A stretch of DNA of 64,000 bases from Calliopsis andreniformis (taxonomy: Eukaryota > Arthropoda > Insecta > Hymenoptera > Andrenidae), in NCBI RefSeq assembly GCF_051401765.1, contig NW_027480450.1, positions 1,178,001 to 1,242,000 of the forward strand, read 5' to 3'. Shown piece by piece: positions 1 to 12,960 of the stretch (the first letter of the stretch is position 1; each line of letters opens with the position of its first letter). The notes beneath the pieces were generated by a model. The model did not search any database and was not told the origin of the DNA. It worked only from the letters and a program-made list of their open reading frames with translations. Position numbers and translations under genes: made by a program.

Positions 1-2244
1 TCATCCTCCATACTCGATCCTCAATCCTCAATCCTCAACCTTCAATCCTCAATACTCAATCTTCAATATTCAATCCTCAATCCTCAATCCTCAAACTTCA
101 ATCCTCAATAATCAATCTTCAATCCTCAATCCTCAATCCTCAATCCTCCACCCTCAATACTCAATCCTCAATCTTCAATCCTCAATACTCAATCTTCAAT
201 CCTCAAGCCTCAATCCTCAATCCTCAATCCTCAATCCTCAATCTTCAATCCTCAATACTCAATCTTCAATCCTCAATCCTCAGTCCTCAAACCTCAATTC
301 TGAATCCTCAACCCTGAATGCTCAATATTCAGCCCTCAGTCCTCAACAATCAGTCGTCAATCCTCAATCCTCAATAGGATATCCTCAATTCACAGTTTTC
401 AATACTCAATACTCAGTTTGCAATCTTCAAATCGCTATCCACAAACATCATAGCTCATCACTCAGCCCTCAACACTCAGTTCTCAATGTTCAATCCTCAA
501 TCCTCAATCCTAAATCCTCGATCCTCAATCTTCAATATTCAATCCTCAATACTCAAACTTCAGCCCTCAATCCTCAATCCTCAATCCTCAATCCTCAATC
601 CTCAATCGTCAGTCTTCAATCCTCAATACTCAATCTTCAATCCTCAATCCTCAATCCTCAATCCTCAATCCTCATCCTTCAATCCTCAATACCCAATCCT
701 CAATCTTCAGTCCTCAATTCTCAATCCTCAATTCTCAATCCTTAAATCTCAGTCCTCTGTCCTCATACCTCAGTCCTCAACCCTCAGCCCTCATCCTCAA
801 TCCTCAATCCTGAATCCTCAATCCTCAATCTTCAATCCTCAATACTCAATACTCAATCTTCAATCCTCAATCCTCAGTCCTCAATCCTCAATCTTCAATC
901 CTCAGTCCCTAATCCTCAATCCACAATTCTCAACCCTCAATCCTCAATCCTCAGACCTCAAACATCAATACTCAACCCTCAGTCCTCGTCCTCAATCCAC
1001 AACACTCAATCCTCAATCCTCAATCTTCAATCATCAATATTCAATCTTGAATCCTAAATCCTCAATCCTCAATCCTCAATCCTCAATCCTCAATGTTCTA
1101 TCCTCAATACCCTGTCCTCAATGTTCAATCCTCAATCCTGAATCCTCAACCCTCAATCCTCAATCCTCAATCCTCAATCCTCAAACCTCAACCCTCAATC
1201 GTTAGTCCTCGTCCTCAATCCTCAACCCTCAATCCTCAATCATCAATACACAATCTTCAATCCCCAATCTTCAATCCTCAATACTCAATCAACAATCCTC
1301 AATCCTCAATTCTCAATCCTCATTACTCAATCCTCAATCATCAATCCTCAATCCCCAATCCTCAATCTTCAATCCTCAATCCTCAATCCTCAATAATCAA
1401 TCCACAATCTTCAATACTCAATCCTCAATCCTCAATCCTCAATCCTCAATCCTCAATCTTCAATCCTCAATACTCAATCTTCAATCCACAATCCTCAACC
1501 CTCAGCCCTCATCCTCCATCCTCAATCCTCAATCCTCAATCCTCAATCCTCAATCCTCAATCTTCAATCCTCAATACACAAACATCAATCCTCAATCCTC
1601 AATCCTCAATCCTCAATAATCAATCCACAATCTTCAATACTCAATCCTCAATCCTCAATCCTCAATCCTCAACCCTCAATCCTCAATCTTCCATCCTCAA
1701 TACTCAAGCTTCAATCCTCAATCCTCAATCCCCAATCCTCAATCCTCAATCCTCAATCTTCAATCCTCAATACACAATCATCAATCCTCAGTCCACAATC
1801 CTCAATCCTCAATCCTCAATCTTTAGTCATGAATACTCAATCTTCCATACTGAATTCTCAATCCTCAATCCTCCATCCTCAATCCTCAATCCTCAACTCA
1901 CATTTTTCAAACCTCAATCCTCAACCCTCAGTCCTCATCCTCAATTCTCAAATCTCAAACCTCAACCCTCAATCCTCAATCTTCAACCCTCAAGAATCAA
2001 TCTCCAATCCTAGATCCTCAATCCCCAATCCTCGATCCCTAATGCTCAATCTTCAATCCTCAATCCCCAGTCCTCAATCTTCAATCCTCAATGCTCAATC
2101 CTCAATCCTATATCCTCAGTCCTCAATCCTCAGTCCTCAAACCTCAAACCTCAATCCTGCACCGTCAGTGCTCGTCCTCAATCCACAACCCTCAATCATC
2201 AATCCTCAATCATAAATTGTCAATATTCAATCTTCAATCCTCAA
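1..2244. repeat. Higher-order segment, copy 1 of the 5' core plus downstream flank
   Basis: This stretch matches 8845-11,088 at a constant offset of 8,844 bases with only scattered substitutions (for example G at 2043 in CTCAATG against C in the later copy). Its first 1,393 bases also match 3360-4752 at an offset of 3,359. It contains one AGGATAT landmark at 376. The left edge is the window edge, so the unit may start further left. It holds heptamer repeats only. Confidence 0.9.
376..480. repeat. Landmark family A (AGGATAT block)
   Basis: These are fifteen successive diverged heptamers starting AGGATAT, CCTCAAT, TCACAGT, TTTCAAT. They include TCGCTAT, CCACAAA and CATCATA. They remain in heptamer register, so the block is a diverged part of the array and not an insertion. 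Further copies begin at 3735 and 9220. A related block with one extra A begins at 2714. Confidence 0.85.
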
Positions 2245-2854
2245 TCCTCATTCCTCAATCCTCAACCCTCAATCCTCAATCTTCAATCCTCAATCCCCAG
2301 TCCTCAATCTTCAATCCTCAATGCTCAATCCTCAATCCTCTATCCTCAGCCCTCAATCGTCAATCCTCAACCCTCAAAGATCAATCCTCAGCCGTGAGTC
2401 CTCGTCCTCAATCCGCAGCCCTCAATCATCAAACCTCAATCTTCAATCATCAATATTCAATCTTCAATCCTCAATCCTCTATCCTCCATCCTCAATCCTC
2501 AATCCTCAATGTTCAATCCTCAATACCCAATCCTCAATCTTCAATCCTCAATCCTCAATCCTCAATCCATGGTCCTCAATCCTCAGTCCTCAAACCTCAA
2601 TCCTGAATCCTCAATCCTCAGTCCTCAAACCTCAATCCTGAATCCTCAATACTGAATACTCAATCTTCAGCCCTGAGCCCTCAACAATCAGTTGTCAATC
2701 CTCAGTCCTCAATAGAATATCCTCAAATTCACAGTTTTCAATACTCAATACTCAATCTGCAATCTCCAAATCTCTATCCACAAATATCAACACTCATCAC
2801 TCAACACTCAACACTCAGTCCCCAATCCTCAATCTTCAATCCTCAATCCTCAAT
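2245..2854. repeat. Heptamer repeats with one landmark, no long duplicate found
   Basis: This stretch is degenerate CCTCAAT repeats. It includes an AGAATAT landmark at 2714 whose following heptamer carries one extra A (CCTCAAATTC instead of CCTCAATTC). I did not find a long collinear partner elsewhere in the window, although short words recur everywhere. Confidence 0.8.
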
Positions 2855-3359
2855 CCTCAATCCTCGTGCCTCAAACCTCAATCCTCAGCCCTCAGTCCTC
2901 ATCCTCAATTCTCAATTCTCAATCCTCAATCCGCAATCCTCAATCTTCAATCCTCAATAATGAATCTCCAATCCTAGATCCTCAATCCCCAATTCTCAAT
3001 CCTTAATCCTCAATCTTCAACCCTCAATCCCCAGTCCTTAATCTTCAATCCTCAATGCTCAATACTCAGTCCTCAATCCTCAATCCTCAACCCTCAATCC
3101 TCAATCCTCAATCCTCAATCCTCAATCCTCAATCCTCAATCCTCAATCCTCAATCCTCAAACTTCCATCCTCAATACTCAATCTTCTATCCTCAATCCTC
3201 AATCCTCAATCCTCAATCCTGAACCCTCAATCACCAACCCTCAATCTTCAATACTCAATCCTCAATTCTCAATCCTCAATACTCAACCGTCAATCATCAA
3301 TTCACAATACACAATAGAATATCCTGAATTCGCAGGTTGCAATACTCAAACCTCAGCCC
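2855..3359. repeat. Upstream flank of core copy 2
   Basis: This matches 8340-8844 at an offset of 5,485 bases, with scattered substitutions such as TGAATC at 2961 against TCAATC. It includes a run of nine perfect CCTCAAT units at 3092-3154; in the partner a single A-to-T difference lengthens that run to ten. A landmark with CCTGAATTCGCAGG lies at 3316. Confidence 0.88.
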
Positions 3360-3360
3360 T
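3316..3360. repeat. Landmark family H (CCTGAATTCGCAGG)
   Basis: This is an AGAATAT landmark followed by an EcoRI hexamer GAATTC and GCAGG. The second copy begins at 8801. Only two copies exist in the window, both immediately upstream of a core segment (3360 and 8845). Confidence 0.82.
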
Positions 3361-4752
3361 CATCCTCCATACTCGTTCCTCAATCCTCAATCCTCAACCT
3401 TCAATCCTCAATACTCAATCTTCAATATTCAATCCTCAATCCTCAATCCTCAAACTTCAATCCTCAATAATCAATCTTCAATCCTCAATCCTCAATCCTC
3501 AATCCTCCACCCTCAATACTCAATCCTCAATCTTCAATCCTCAATACTCAATCTTCAATCCTCAAGCCTCAATCCTCAATCCTCAATCCTCAATCCTCAA
3601 TCTTCAATCCTCAATACTCAATCTTCAATCCTCAATCCTCAGTCCTCAAACCTCAATTCTGAATCCTCAACCCTGAATGCTCAATATTCAGCCCTCAGTC
3701 CTCAACAATCAGTCGTCAATCCTCAATCCTCAATAGGATATCCTCAATTCACAGTTTTCAATACTCAATACTCAGTTTGCAATCTTCAAATCGCTATCCA
3801 CAAACATCATAGCTCATCACTCAGCCCTCAACACTCAGTTCTCAATGTTCAATCCTCAATCCTCAATCCTAAATCCTCGATCCTCAATCTTCAATATTCA
3901 ATCCTCAATACTCAAACTTCAGCCCTCAATCCTCAATCCTCAATCCTCAATCCTCAATCCTCAATCGTCAGTCTTCAATCCTCAATACTCAATCTTCAAT
4001 CCTCAATCCTCAATCCTCAATCCTCAATCCTCATCCTTCAATCCTCAATACCCAATCCTCAATCTTCAGTCCTCAATTCTCAATCCTCAATTCTCAATCC
4101 TTAAATCTCAGTCCTCTGTCCTCATACCTCAGTCCTCAACCCTCAGCCCTCATCCTCAATCCTCAATCCTGAATCCTCAATCCTCAATCTTCAATCCTCA
4201 ATACTCAATACTCAATCTTCAATCCTCAATCCTCAGTCCTCAATCCTCAATCTTCAATCCTCAGTCCCTAATCCTCAATCCACAATTCTCAACCCTCAAT
4301 CCTCAATCCTCAGACCTCAAACATCAATACTCAACCCTCAGTCCTCGTCCTCAATCCACAACACTCAATCCTCAATCCTCAATCTTCAATCATCAATATT
4401 CAATCTTGAATCCTAAATCCTCAATCCTCAATCCTCAATCCTCAATCCTCAATGTTCTATCCTCAATACCCTGTCCTCAATGTTCAATCCTCAATCCTGA
4501 ATCCTCAACCCTCAATCCTCAATCCTCAATCCTCAATCCTCAAACCTCAACCCTCAATCGTTAGTCCTCGTCCTCAATCCTCAACCCTCAATCCTCAATC
4601 ATCAATACACAATCTTCAATCCCCAATCTTCAATCCTCAATACTCAATCAACAATCCTCAATCCTCAATTCTCAATCCTCATTACTCAATCCTCAATCAT
4701 CAATCCTCAATCCCCAATCCTCAATCTTCAATCCTCAATCCTCAATCCTCAA
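3360..4752. repeat. Core segment, copy 2
   Basis: This is collinear with 1-1393 (offset 3,359) and with 8845-10,237 (offset 5,485). Near its start it reads CTCGTTCC where the other two read CTCGATCC. The match to copies 1 and 3 stops at about 4752, where this copy changes to CCTCAGC repeats and the other two continue with a TAATCAATCC word. It carries an AGGATAT landmark at 3735. Confidence 0.9.
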
Positions 4753-6049
4753 TCCTCAGCCCTCAATCTTCAATCCTCAATACTCAATCTTCAGTCCTCA
4801 ATCCTCAACCCACAGCCCTCATCATCCATCCTCAATCCTCAATCCTCAATCCTCAATCTTCAATCCTCAATACTCAATCATCAATCCTCAATCCTCAATC
4901 CTCAATCCTCAATCCTCAATCCTCAATCCACAATCTTCAACCCTCAGCCCTCATCCTCAGTCCTCAATCGTCAATCCTCAGTCCTCAAACTTCATCCTCA
5001 ATACTCAATATTCAATCCTCAATCCTCAGTCCTCAAACCTCAATTCTGAATCCTCAATCCTGAAACCTCAATCTTCAGCCCTCAGTCCTCAACCATCAAT
5101 CCTCAATTCCCAATACTCATAAGAATATCCTGAATTCTCAGGATTCAATACCCAAACCTCAATCATTAACCATCAGCCCTCATCCTCAGTCTTCAATCCT
5201 CAATCCTCAATCCTCAATCTTCAATCCTCAATACTCAATCTTCAATCCTCAATCCTCAATTCTCAATCCTCAATCCTCAGTCCTCAGACCTCAAACATCA
5301 ATACTCAACCCTCAGTCCTCGTCCTCAATACACAACACACAATCCTCAATCCTCAATCATCAATCATCAATATTCAATCCTCAATCCTCAATCCTCAATC
5401 CTCAATCCTCAATGTTCAATCCTCAATACCCAATCCTCAATCTTCAATCCTCAATCCTCAATCCTCAACACTCAGCCCTTATCCTCAATCCTCAACCCTC
5501 AATCCTCAATTCTCAATCCTCAATCCTGAATCTTCAATCCTCAGTACCAAATCCTCAATCTTCAATCCTCAATCTTCAATCCTCAATCCTCAATCCTCAA
5601 TCCTCAATCCCCCATCCTCAACCTTCAATCCTCAATACTCAATATTCAATCCTCAATTCTCAATCATCAATCCTCAATCATCAATCCTCAATATTCAATA
5701 CACACTCCTCAATCCTCAACTCTCAATACTCAATACTCAACCATCAATCCTCAACATTCAACCCTCAATAATCAATCTCCAATCCTAGATCCTCAATCCC
5801 CAATACTCAATCCTTAATCCTCAATCTTCAACCCTCAATCCCCACTCCTCAATCTTCAATCCTCGATGCTCAATCCAAACCCCTCAATCCTCAGTCATCA
5901 ATCCTCAATATTCAATACCCAACCGTCAATCCGCAGTCCTCAATCCTCAATCCTCAATCCTCGTTCCTCAATCCTCAATCCTCAACCCTCAGTCCTCATC
6001 CTCAATTCTCAATTCTCAATCCTCAATCCTCAATCCTCAACCTTCAATC
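4753..6049. repeat. Higher-order segment with hairpin landmark, related to the 1.79 kb units
   Basis: From about 5005 the sequence is collinear with the start of the 1.79 kb units at 11,166, 12,961, 17,054 and 18,835, including the landmark at 5122 and the words that follow it. From about 5691 to 5755 it instead follows the sequence found at 24,581. It is therefore a mosaic of two arrangements present separately elsewhere. It holds heptamer repeats only. Confidence 0.8.
5127..5144. other. Perfect 7-bp inverted repeat (hairpin) in landmark
   Basis: The 18 bases ATCCTGAATTCTCAGGAT form a 7-bp perfect inverted repeat (ATCCTGA with TCAGGAT) around a 4-base ATTC spacer, and include an EcoRI hexamer. 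The consensus array is G-free on this strand and cannot pair with itself, so this is one of its few self-complementary sites. Any function is unknown. Confidence 0.8.
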
Positions 6050-6404
6050 CTCAATAATCGATCTCCAATCCTAGAGCCTCAATCCCCAATCCTCAGGCCT
6101 TAATCCTCAAACTTCAACCCGCAATCCCCAGTCCTCAAACATCAATCCTCAATGCTCAATCCAAAATCCTCAATCCTCAGTCCTCAATCGTCAATCCTCA
6201 ATTCTCAAACCTCAATCCTCAACCGTCAGTCCTCGTCCTCAATCCTCAACCCTCAACACTCAGTCATCAATACTCAATCATCTATCCTCAATCCTCAGTC
6301 CTCAATCCTCAATCCTCAATCCTCAATCCTCAATATTCAACACACAACCCTCAACCATCAATCCTCAATACTCAACCATCAATCCTGAATTCTCAATACT
6401 CAAT

Positions 6405-6490
6405 AGAATATCCTGAATTCTCATGGTTCAATACTCAATCCACAATATTCAATAGTCAAATCTCAATCCTCAAACATCAATTCTTAACAC
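6405..6490. repeat. Landmark family G (GAATTCTCATGG block)
   Basis: This is an AGAATAT landmark followed by CCTGAATTCTCATGG and a set of diverged heptamers including ATTCAATAGTC and TTCTTAACAC. Copies begin at 6405, 12,211, 14,006, 18,085, 19,880, 32,835, 36,405, 44,890, 48,868 and 55,185. A family B block follows 175 bases later in all ten cases. Confidence 0.88.
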
Positions 6491-6579
6491 TCAATCCTCA
6501 ACACTCAGTCCTCTCTCTTCAATCCTGCATCCTCAATCCTCAATCCTCAACCGTCAAGACTCAATCTTCAATCCTCAAT

Positions 6580-6700
6580 AGAACATCCTCAATTCACAGT
6601 TTTCAACACTCAATCCCAAATCTTCAATCCTCAAATATCAATCCACAAACATCAACTCTCATCAACCAACCCTCAACACTCAGTCCCCAATCTTCGAACA
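6580..6700. repeat. Landmark family B (AGAACAT block)
   Basis: This block begins AGAACAT and includes TTTCAACACTC, CCCAAATC and CCACAAACATC or CCACACACATC. Copies begin at 6580, 12,386, 14,181, 18,260, 20,055, 33,010, 36,580, 45,065, 49,043 and 55,360. The last five share the CACACACATC variant and TCTTCAAATCTC, forming a younger subfamily. Confidence 0.88.
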
Positions 6701-7021
6701 TAAATCCTCAATCCTCTATCTTCAATCCTCAATACTCAACCTTCAATCCGCAATCCTCAATTCTCAATCCACAATCCTCAATCCTCGATCGTCAATTCTG
6801 AAGCTCCAATCCTCAATCTTCAGTCCTCAATCCTCAATCCTCAATCCTCAATCCTCAATCCTAAATTCTTAATCCTCAATCCTCAATCCTCAGTCTTCAA
6901 TCCTCAATAGTCAATCTTCAATCCTCAATCCTCAATCCTCAATCCTCAATCCTCAATCCTCAATCTTCAATCCTCAATGCTCAATCTTCAATCCTCAATC
7001 CTCAATCGTCAATCCTCAATC

Positions 7022-8339
7022 CAAAATCCTCAATGCTCAATCCTCAATCTTCAATCCTCAATCCTCAATCCTCAATCCTCAATCCTCAATCCTCAGTCAT
7101 CAATCCTCAATACTCAATCTTCAATCCACAATCCTCATTCTTCAATCCTCAATCCTCAATCCTCAATTCTCAATCCTCAACCCTCAGACCTCAGTCCTCA
7201 AACCTCAATCCTCAACCCTCAGCCCTCATCCTCAATCCTCAACCCTCAATCATCAATCCTGAATCTTCAATCCCCAATACTCAATCTTCACTCCTCAATC
7301 CTCAATACTCAATCCTCAATCCTCAATCCTCAATCCTCAATCCTCAATCCTCAATCCTCAATCCTCAATACTCAATCTTCAATCCTCAATCCTCAATAAT
7401 CAATCACCAATCCTAGATCCTCAATCCCCAATCCTCAATCCTTAACCCTCAATCTTCAATTCTCAATCCCCAGTCCTCAATCTTCAATCCTCAATGTTCA
7501 ATACTCAATCATCAATCCTGAATCCTCAGTCCTTAATCCTCAATTCTCAATCCTCAATCTTCAAACCTCAATCCTCAATTATCAAACCTCAATCCTCAAT
7601 CCTCAATCCTCAGTCCTCAAACCTCAAACCCGAACCTCAATCCTGAATCCTCAGTCTTCAGCCCTCAGGCCACAGCAATCAATTGTCAACCCTAATCCTC
7701 AATCCTCAATAGAATATCCTCAATTCACGGTTTTCAATTCTCAATCCCCAATCTTCAATCCTCAAATCTCAATCCACAAACATCAGTTCTCATCAATCAA
7801 CCCTCAACGCTCAGTCCTCAATCTTCGATCCTCAATCCTCAATCCTCAACCTTCAATCCTCAAACCTCAACCCTCAATCCTCAATCATCAATACTCAATC
7901 TTCAATCCTCAATCTGCAATCCTCAATACTCAATCTTCAATCCCCAATCCTCGATTCTCAATCCTCAATACTCAATTTTCAATCGTCAATCCTCAATCCC
8001 CAATCCTCAATCATCAATCCTCAATCCTCAATCCTCAATCCTCAATCCTCAATCTTCAATCCTCAATACTCAATCTTCAATCCACAATCCTCAACCCTCA
8101 GCCCTCATCCTCCATCCTCAATCCTCAATCCTCAATCCTCAATCTTCAATCCTCAATACACAAACATCAATCCTCAATCCTCAATCCTCAATCCTCAATA
8201 ATCAATCCACAATCTTCAATACTCAATCCTCAATCCTCAATCCTCAATCCTCAACCCTCAATCCTCAATCTTCCATCCTCAATACTCAAGCTTCAATCCT
8301 CAATCCTCAATCCCCAATCCTCAATCCTCAATCCTCAAT
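7022..8339. repeat. Mosaic heptamer repeats
   Basis: This holds an AGAATAT landmark at 7711 of the same family as 15,971 and 22,746. From roughly 8040 to 8340 it is collinear with about 1457-1757 (offset near 6,583). A single AACCCTA heptamer, identical to the plant-type telomere unit, is seen at 7688-7694 and could arise by losing bases from ordinary units. Confidence 0.75.
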
Positions 8340-8844
8340 CTTCAATCCTCGTGCCTCAAACCTCAATCCTCAGCCCTCAGTCCTCATCCTCAATTCTCAA
8401 TTCTCAATCCTCAATCCGCAATCCTCAATCTTCAATCCTCAATAATCAATCTCCAATCCTAGATCCTCAATCCCCAATTCTCAATCCTTAATCCTCAATC
8501 TTCAACCCTCAATCCCCAGTCCTTAATCTTCAATCCTCAATGCTCAATACTCAGTCCTCAATCCTCAATCCTCAACCCTCAATCCTCAATCCTCAATCCT
8601 CAATCCTCAATCCTCAATCCTCAATCCTCAATCCTCAATCCTCAATCTTCCATCCTCAATACTCAATCTTCTATCCTCAATCCTCAATCCTCAATCCTCA
8701 ATCCTGAACCCTCAATCACCAACCCTCAATCTTCAATACTCAATCCTCAATTCTCAATCCTCAATACTCAACCGTCAATCATCAATTCACAATACACAAT
8801 AGAATATCCTGAATTCGCAGGTTGCAATACTCAAACCTCAGCCG
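8340..8844. repeat. Upstream flank of core copy 3
   Basis: This is collinear with 2855-3359 (offset 5,485). It contains a run of ten perfect CCTCAAT units near 8577-8646, among the longest pure runs noticed, and a landmark at 8801. Confidence 0.88.
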
Positions 8845-11088
8845 TCATCCTCCATACTCGATCCTCAATCCTCAATCCTCAACCTTCAATCCTCAATACT
8901 CAATCTTCAATATTCAATCCTCAATCCTCAATCCTCAAACTTCAATCCTCAATAATCAATCTTCAATCCTCAATCCTCAATCCTCAATCCTCCACCCTCA
9001 ATACTCAATCCTCAATCTTCAATCCTCAATACTCAATCTTCAATCCTCAAGCCTCAATCCTCAATCCTCAATCCTCAATCCTCAATCTTCAATCCTCAAT
9101 ACTCAATCTTCAATCCTCAATCCTCAGTCCTCAAACCTCAATTCTGAATCCTCAACCCTGAATGCTCAATATTCAGCCCTCAGTCCTCAACAATCAGTCG
9201 TCAATCCTCAATCCTCAATAGGATATCCTCAATTCACAGTTTTCAATACTCAATACTCAGTTTGCAATCTTCAAATCGCTATCCACAAACATCATAGCTC
9301 ATCACTCAGCCCTCAACACTCAGTTCTCAATGTTCAATCCTCAATCCTCAATCCTAAATCCTCGATCCTCAATCTTCAATATTCAATCCTCAATACTCAA
9401 ACTTCAGCCCTCAATCCTCAATCCTCAATCCTCAATCCTCAATCCTCAATCGTCAGTCTTCAATCCTCAATACTCAATTTTCAATCCTCAATCCTCAATC
9501 CTCAATCCTCAATCCTCATCCTTCAATCCTCAATACCCAATCCTCAATCTTCAGCCCTCAATTCTCAATCCTCAATTCTCAATCCTTAAATCTCAGTCCT
9601 CTGTCCTCATACCTCAGTCCTCAACCCTCAGCCCTCATCCTCAATCCTCAATCCTGAATCCTCAATCCTCAATCTTCAATCCTCAATACTCAATACTCAA
9701 TCTTCAATCCTCAATCCTCAGTCCTCAATCCTCAATCTTCAATCCTCAGTCCCTAATCCTCAATCCACAATTCTCAACCCTCAATCCTCAATCCTCAGAC
9801 CTCAAACATCAATACTCAACCCTCAGTCCTCGTCCTCAATCCACAACACTCAATCCTCAATCCTCAATCTTCAATCATCAATATTCAATCTTGAATCCTA
9901 AATCCTCAATCCTCAATCCTCAATCCTCAATCCTCAATGTTCTATCCTCAATACCCTGTCCTCAATGTTCAATCCTCAATCCTGAATCCTCAACCCTCAA
10001 TCCTCAATCCTCAATCCTCAATCCTCAAACCTCAACCCTCAATCGTTAGTCCTCGTCCTCAATCCTCAACCCTCAATCCTCAATCATCAATACACAATCT
10101 TCAATCCCCAATCTTCAATCCTCAATACTCAATCAACAATCCTCAATCCTCAATTCTCAATCCTCATTACTCAATCCTCAATCATCAATCCTCAATCCCC
10201 AATCCTCAATCTTCAATCCTCAATCCTCAATCCTCAATAATCAATCCACAATCTTCAATACTCAATCCTCAATCCTCAATCCTCAATCCTCAATCCTCAA
10301 TCTTCAATCCTCAATACTCAATCTTCAATCCACAATCCTCAACCCTCAGCCCTCATCCTCCATCCTCAATCCTCAATCCTCAATCCTCAATCCTCAATCC
10401 TCAATCTTCAATCCTCAATACACAAACATCAATCCTCAATCCTCAATCCTCAATCCTCAATAATCAATCCACAATCTTCAATACTCAATCCTCAATCCTC
10501 AATCCTCAATCCTCAACCCTCAATCCTCAATCTTCCATCCTCAATACTCAAGCTTCAATCCTCAATCCTCAATCCCCAATCCTCAATCCTCAATCCTCAA
10601 TCTTCAATCCTCAATACACAATCATCAATCCTCAGTCCACAATCCTCAATCCTCAATCCTCAATCTTTAGTCATGAATACTCAATCTTCCATACTGAATT
10701 CTCAATCCTCAATCCTCCATCCTCAATCCTCAATCCTCAACTCACATTTTTCAAACCTCAATCCTCAACCCTCAGTCCTCATCCTCAATTCTCAAATCTC
10801 AAACCTCAACCCTCAATCCTCAATCTTCAACCCTCAAGAATCAATCTCCAATCCTAGATCCTCAATCCCCAATCCTCGATCCCTAATCCTCAATCTTCAA
10901 TCCTCAATCCCCAGTCCTCAATCTTCAATCCTCAATGCTCAATCCTCAATCCTATATCCTCAGTCCTCAATCCTCAGTCCTCAAACCTCAAACCTCAATC
11001 CTGCACCGTCAGTGCTCGTCCTCAATCCACAACCCTCAATCATCAATCCTCAATCATAAATTGTCAATATTCAATCTTCAATCCTCAA
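8845..11088. repeat. Core segment copy 3 plus downstream flank
   Basis: This is collinear with 1-2244 over its whole length (offset 8,844). It shares its upstream flank with copy 2 and its downstream flank with copy 1, which makes it the only copy whose flanks agree with both others. An AGGATAT landmark lies at 9220. It ends where the 11,089-11,165 bridge begins; that bridge resembles 4927-5005 and 23,811-23,885. Confidence 0.9.
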
Positions 11089-11165
11089 TCTTCAATCCTC
11101 AACCCTCAGCCCTCATCCTCAGTCCTCAATCCTCAATCCTCAGTCCTCAATCTTCATCCTCAATA

Positions 11166-12960
11166 CTCAATATTCAATCCTCAATCCTCAGTCCTCAAAC
11201 CTCAATTCTGAATCCTCAATCCTGATACCTCAATCTTCAGCCCTCAGTCCTCAACCATCAATCCTCAATTCCCAATACTCATAAGAATATCCTGAATTCT
11301 CAGGATTCAATACCCAAACCTCAATCATTAACCATCAGCCCTCATCCTCAGTCTTCAATCCTCAATCCTCAATCCTCAATCTTCAATCCTCAATACTCAA
11401 TCTTCAATCCTCAATCCTCAATTCTCAATCCTCAATCCTCAGTCCTCAGACCTCAAACATCAATACTCAACCCTCAGTCCTCGTCCTCAATACACAACAC
11501 ACAATCCTCAATCCTCAATCATCAATCATCAATATTCAATCCTCAATCCTCAATCCTCAATCCTCAATCCTCAATGTTCAATCCTCAATACCCAATCCTC
11601 AATCTTCAATCCTCAATCCTCAAGCCTCAACACTCAGACCTTATCCTCAATCCTCAACCCTCAATCCTCAATTCTCAATCCTCAATCCTGAATCTTCAAT
11701 CCTCAGTACCAAATCCTCAATCTTCAATCCTCAATCTTCAACCCTCAATCCTCAATCCTCAATCCCCAATCCTCAACCTTCAATCCTCAATACTCAATAT
11801 TCAATCCTCAATCCTCAATCCTCAATTCTCAATCATCAATCCTCAATCATCAATCCTCAATAATCGATCTCCAATCCTAGAGCCTCAATCCCCAATCCTC
11901 AGGCCTTAATCCTCAAACTTCAACCCGCAATCCCCAGTCCTCAAACATCAATCGTCAATGCTCAATCCAAAATCCTCAATCCTCAGTCCTCAATCGTCAA
12001 TCCTCAATTCTCAAACCTCAATCCTCAGCCGTCAGTCCTCGTCCTCAATCCTCAACCCTCAACACTCAGTCATCAATACTCAATCATCTATCCTCAATCC
12101 TCAGTCCTCAATCCTCAATCCTCAATCCTCAATCCTCAATATTCAACACACAACCCTCAACCATCAATCCTCAATACTCAACCATCAATCCTGAATTCTC
12201 AATACTCAATAGAATATCCTGAATTCTCATGGTTCAATACTCAATCCACAATATTCAATAGTCAAATCTCAATCCTCAAACATCAATTCTTAACACTCAA
12301 TCCTCAACACTCAGTCCTCTCTCTTCAATCCTGCATCCTCAATCCTCAATCCTCAACCGTCAAGACTCAATCTTCAATCCTCAATAGAACATCCTCAATT
12401 CACAGTTTTCAACACTCAATCCCAAATCTTCAATCCTCAAATATCAATCCACAAACATCAACTCTCATCAACCAACCCTCAACACTCAGTCCCCAATCTT
12501 CGAACATAAATCCTCAATCCTCTATCTTCAATCCTCAATACTCAACCTTCAATCCGCAATCCTCAATTCTCAATCCACAATCCTCAATCCTCGATCGTCA
12601 ATTCTGAAGCTCCAATCCTCAATCTTCAGTCCTCAATCCTCAATCCTCAATCCTCAATCCTCAATCCTAAATTCTTAATCCTCAATCCTCAATCCTCAGT
12701 CTTCAATCCTCAATAGTCAATCTTCAATCCTCAATCCTCAATCCTCAATCCTCAATCCTCAATCCTCAATCTTCAATCCTCAATGCTCAATCTTCAATCC
12801 TCAATCCTCAATCGTCAATCCTCAATCCTCAATCCTCAATCCTCAATCTTCAATCCTCAATACTCAATCTTCAATCCTCAATCCTCTATCCTCAATCCTC
12901 AATACTCAATCCTGAATCGTCAATCCTCAATACCCAATCCTCAATCTTCAATCCTCAATA
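11166..12960. repeat. 1,795-base unit A1
   Basis: This is the first of two direct tandem copies spaced by exactly 1,795 bases, measured from the AGAATAT landmarks at 11,284 and 13,079. Within the unit the landmark order is a hairpin block at 11,284, the CATGG block at 12,211 and the AGAACAT block at 12,386. 1,795 is not a multiple of 7, because the unit contains one-base-short CCTCAT and CCTCGT repeats. Confidence 0.9.
11289..11306. other. Perfect 7-bp inverted repeat (hairpin), copy in A1
   Basis: This is identical to the 18-base inverted repeat at 5127-5144, at the equivalent place in unit A1. Confidence 0.8.

Larger units (their letters stand above)
6050..7021. repeat. Partial copy of the 1.79 kb unit (second half)
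   Basis: This matches 11,856-12,827 at an offset of 5,806 bases. It carries the paired landmarks AGAATAT with CATGG at 6405 and AGAACAT at 6580, always 175 bases apart in this family. The match ends near 7021, where this copy reads CCAAAATCC and the partner keeps consensus units. Confidence 0.87.
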
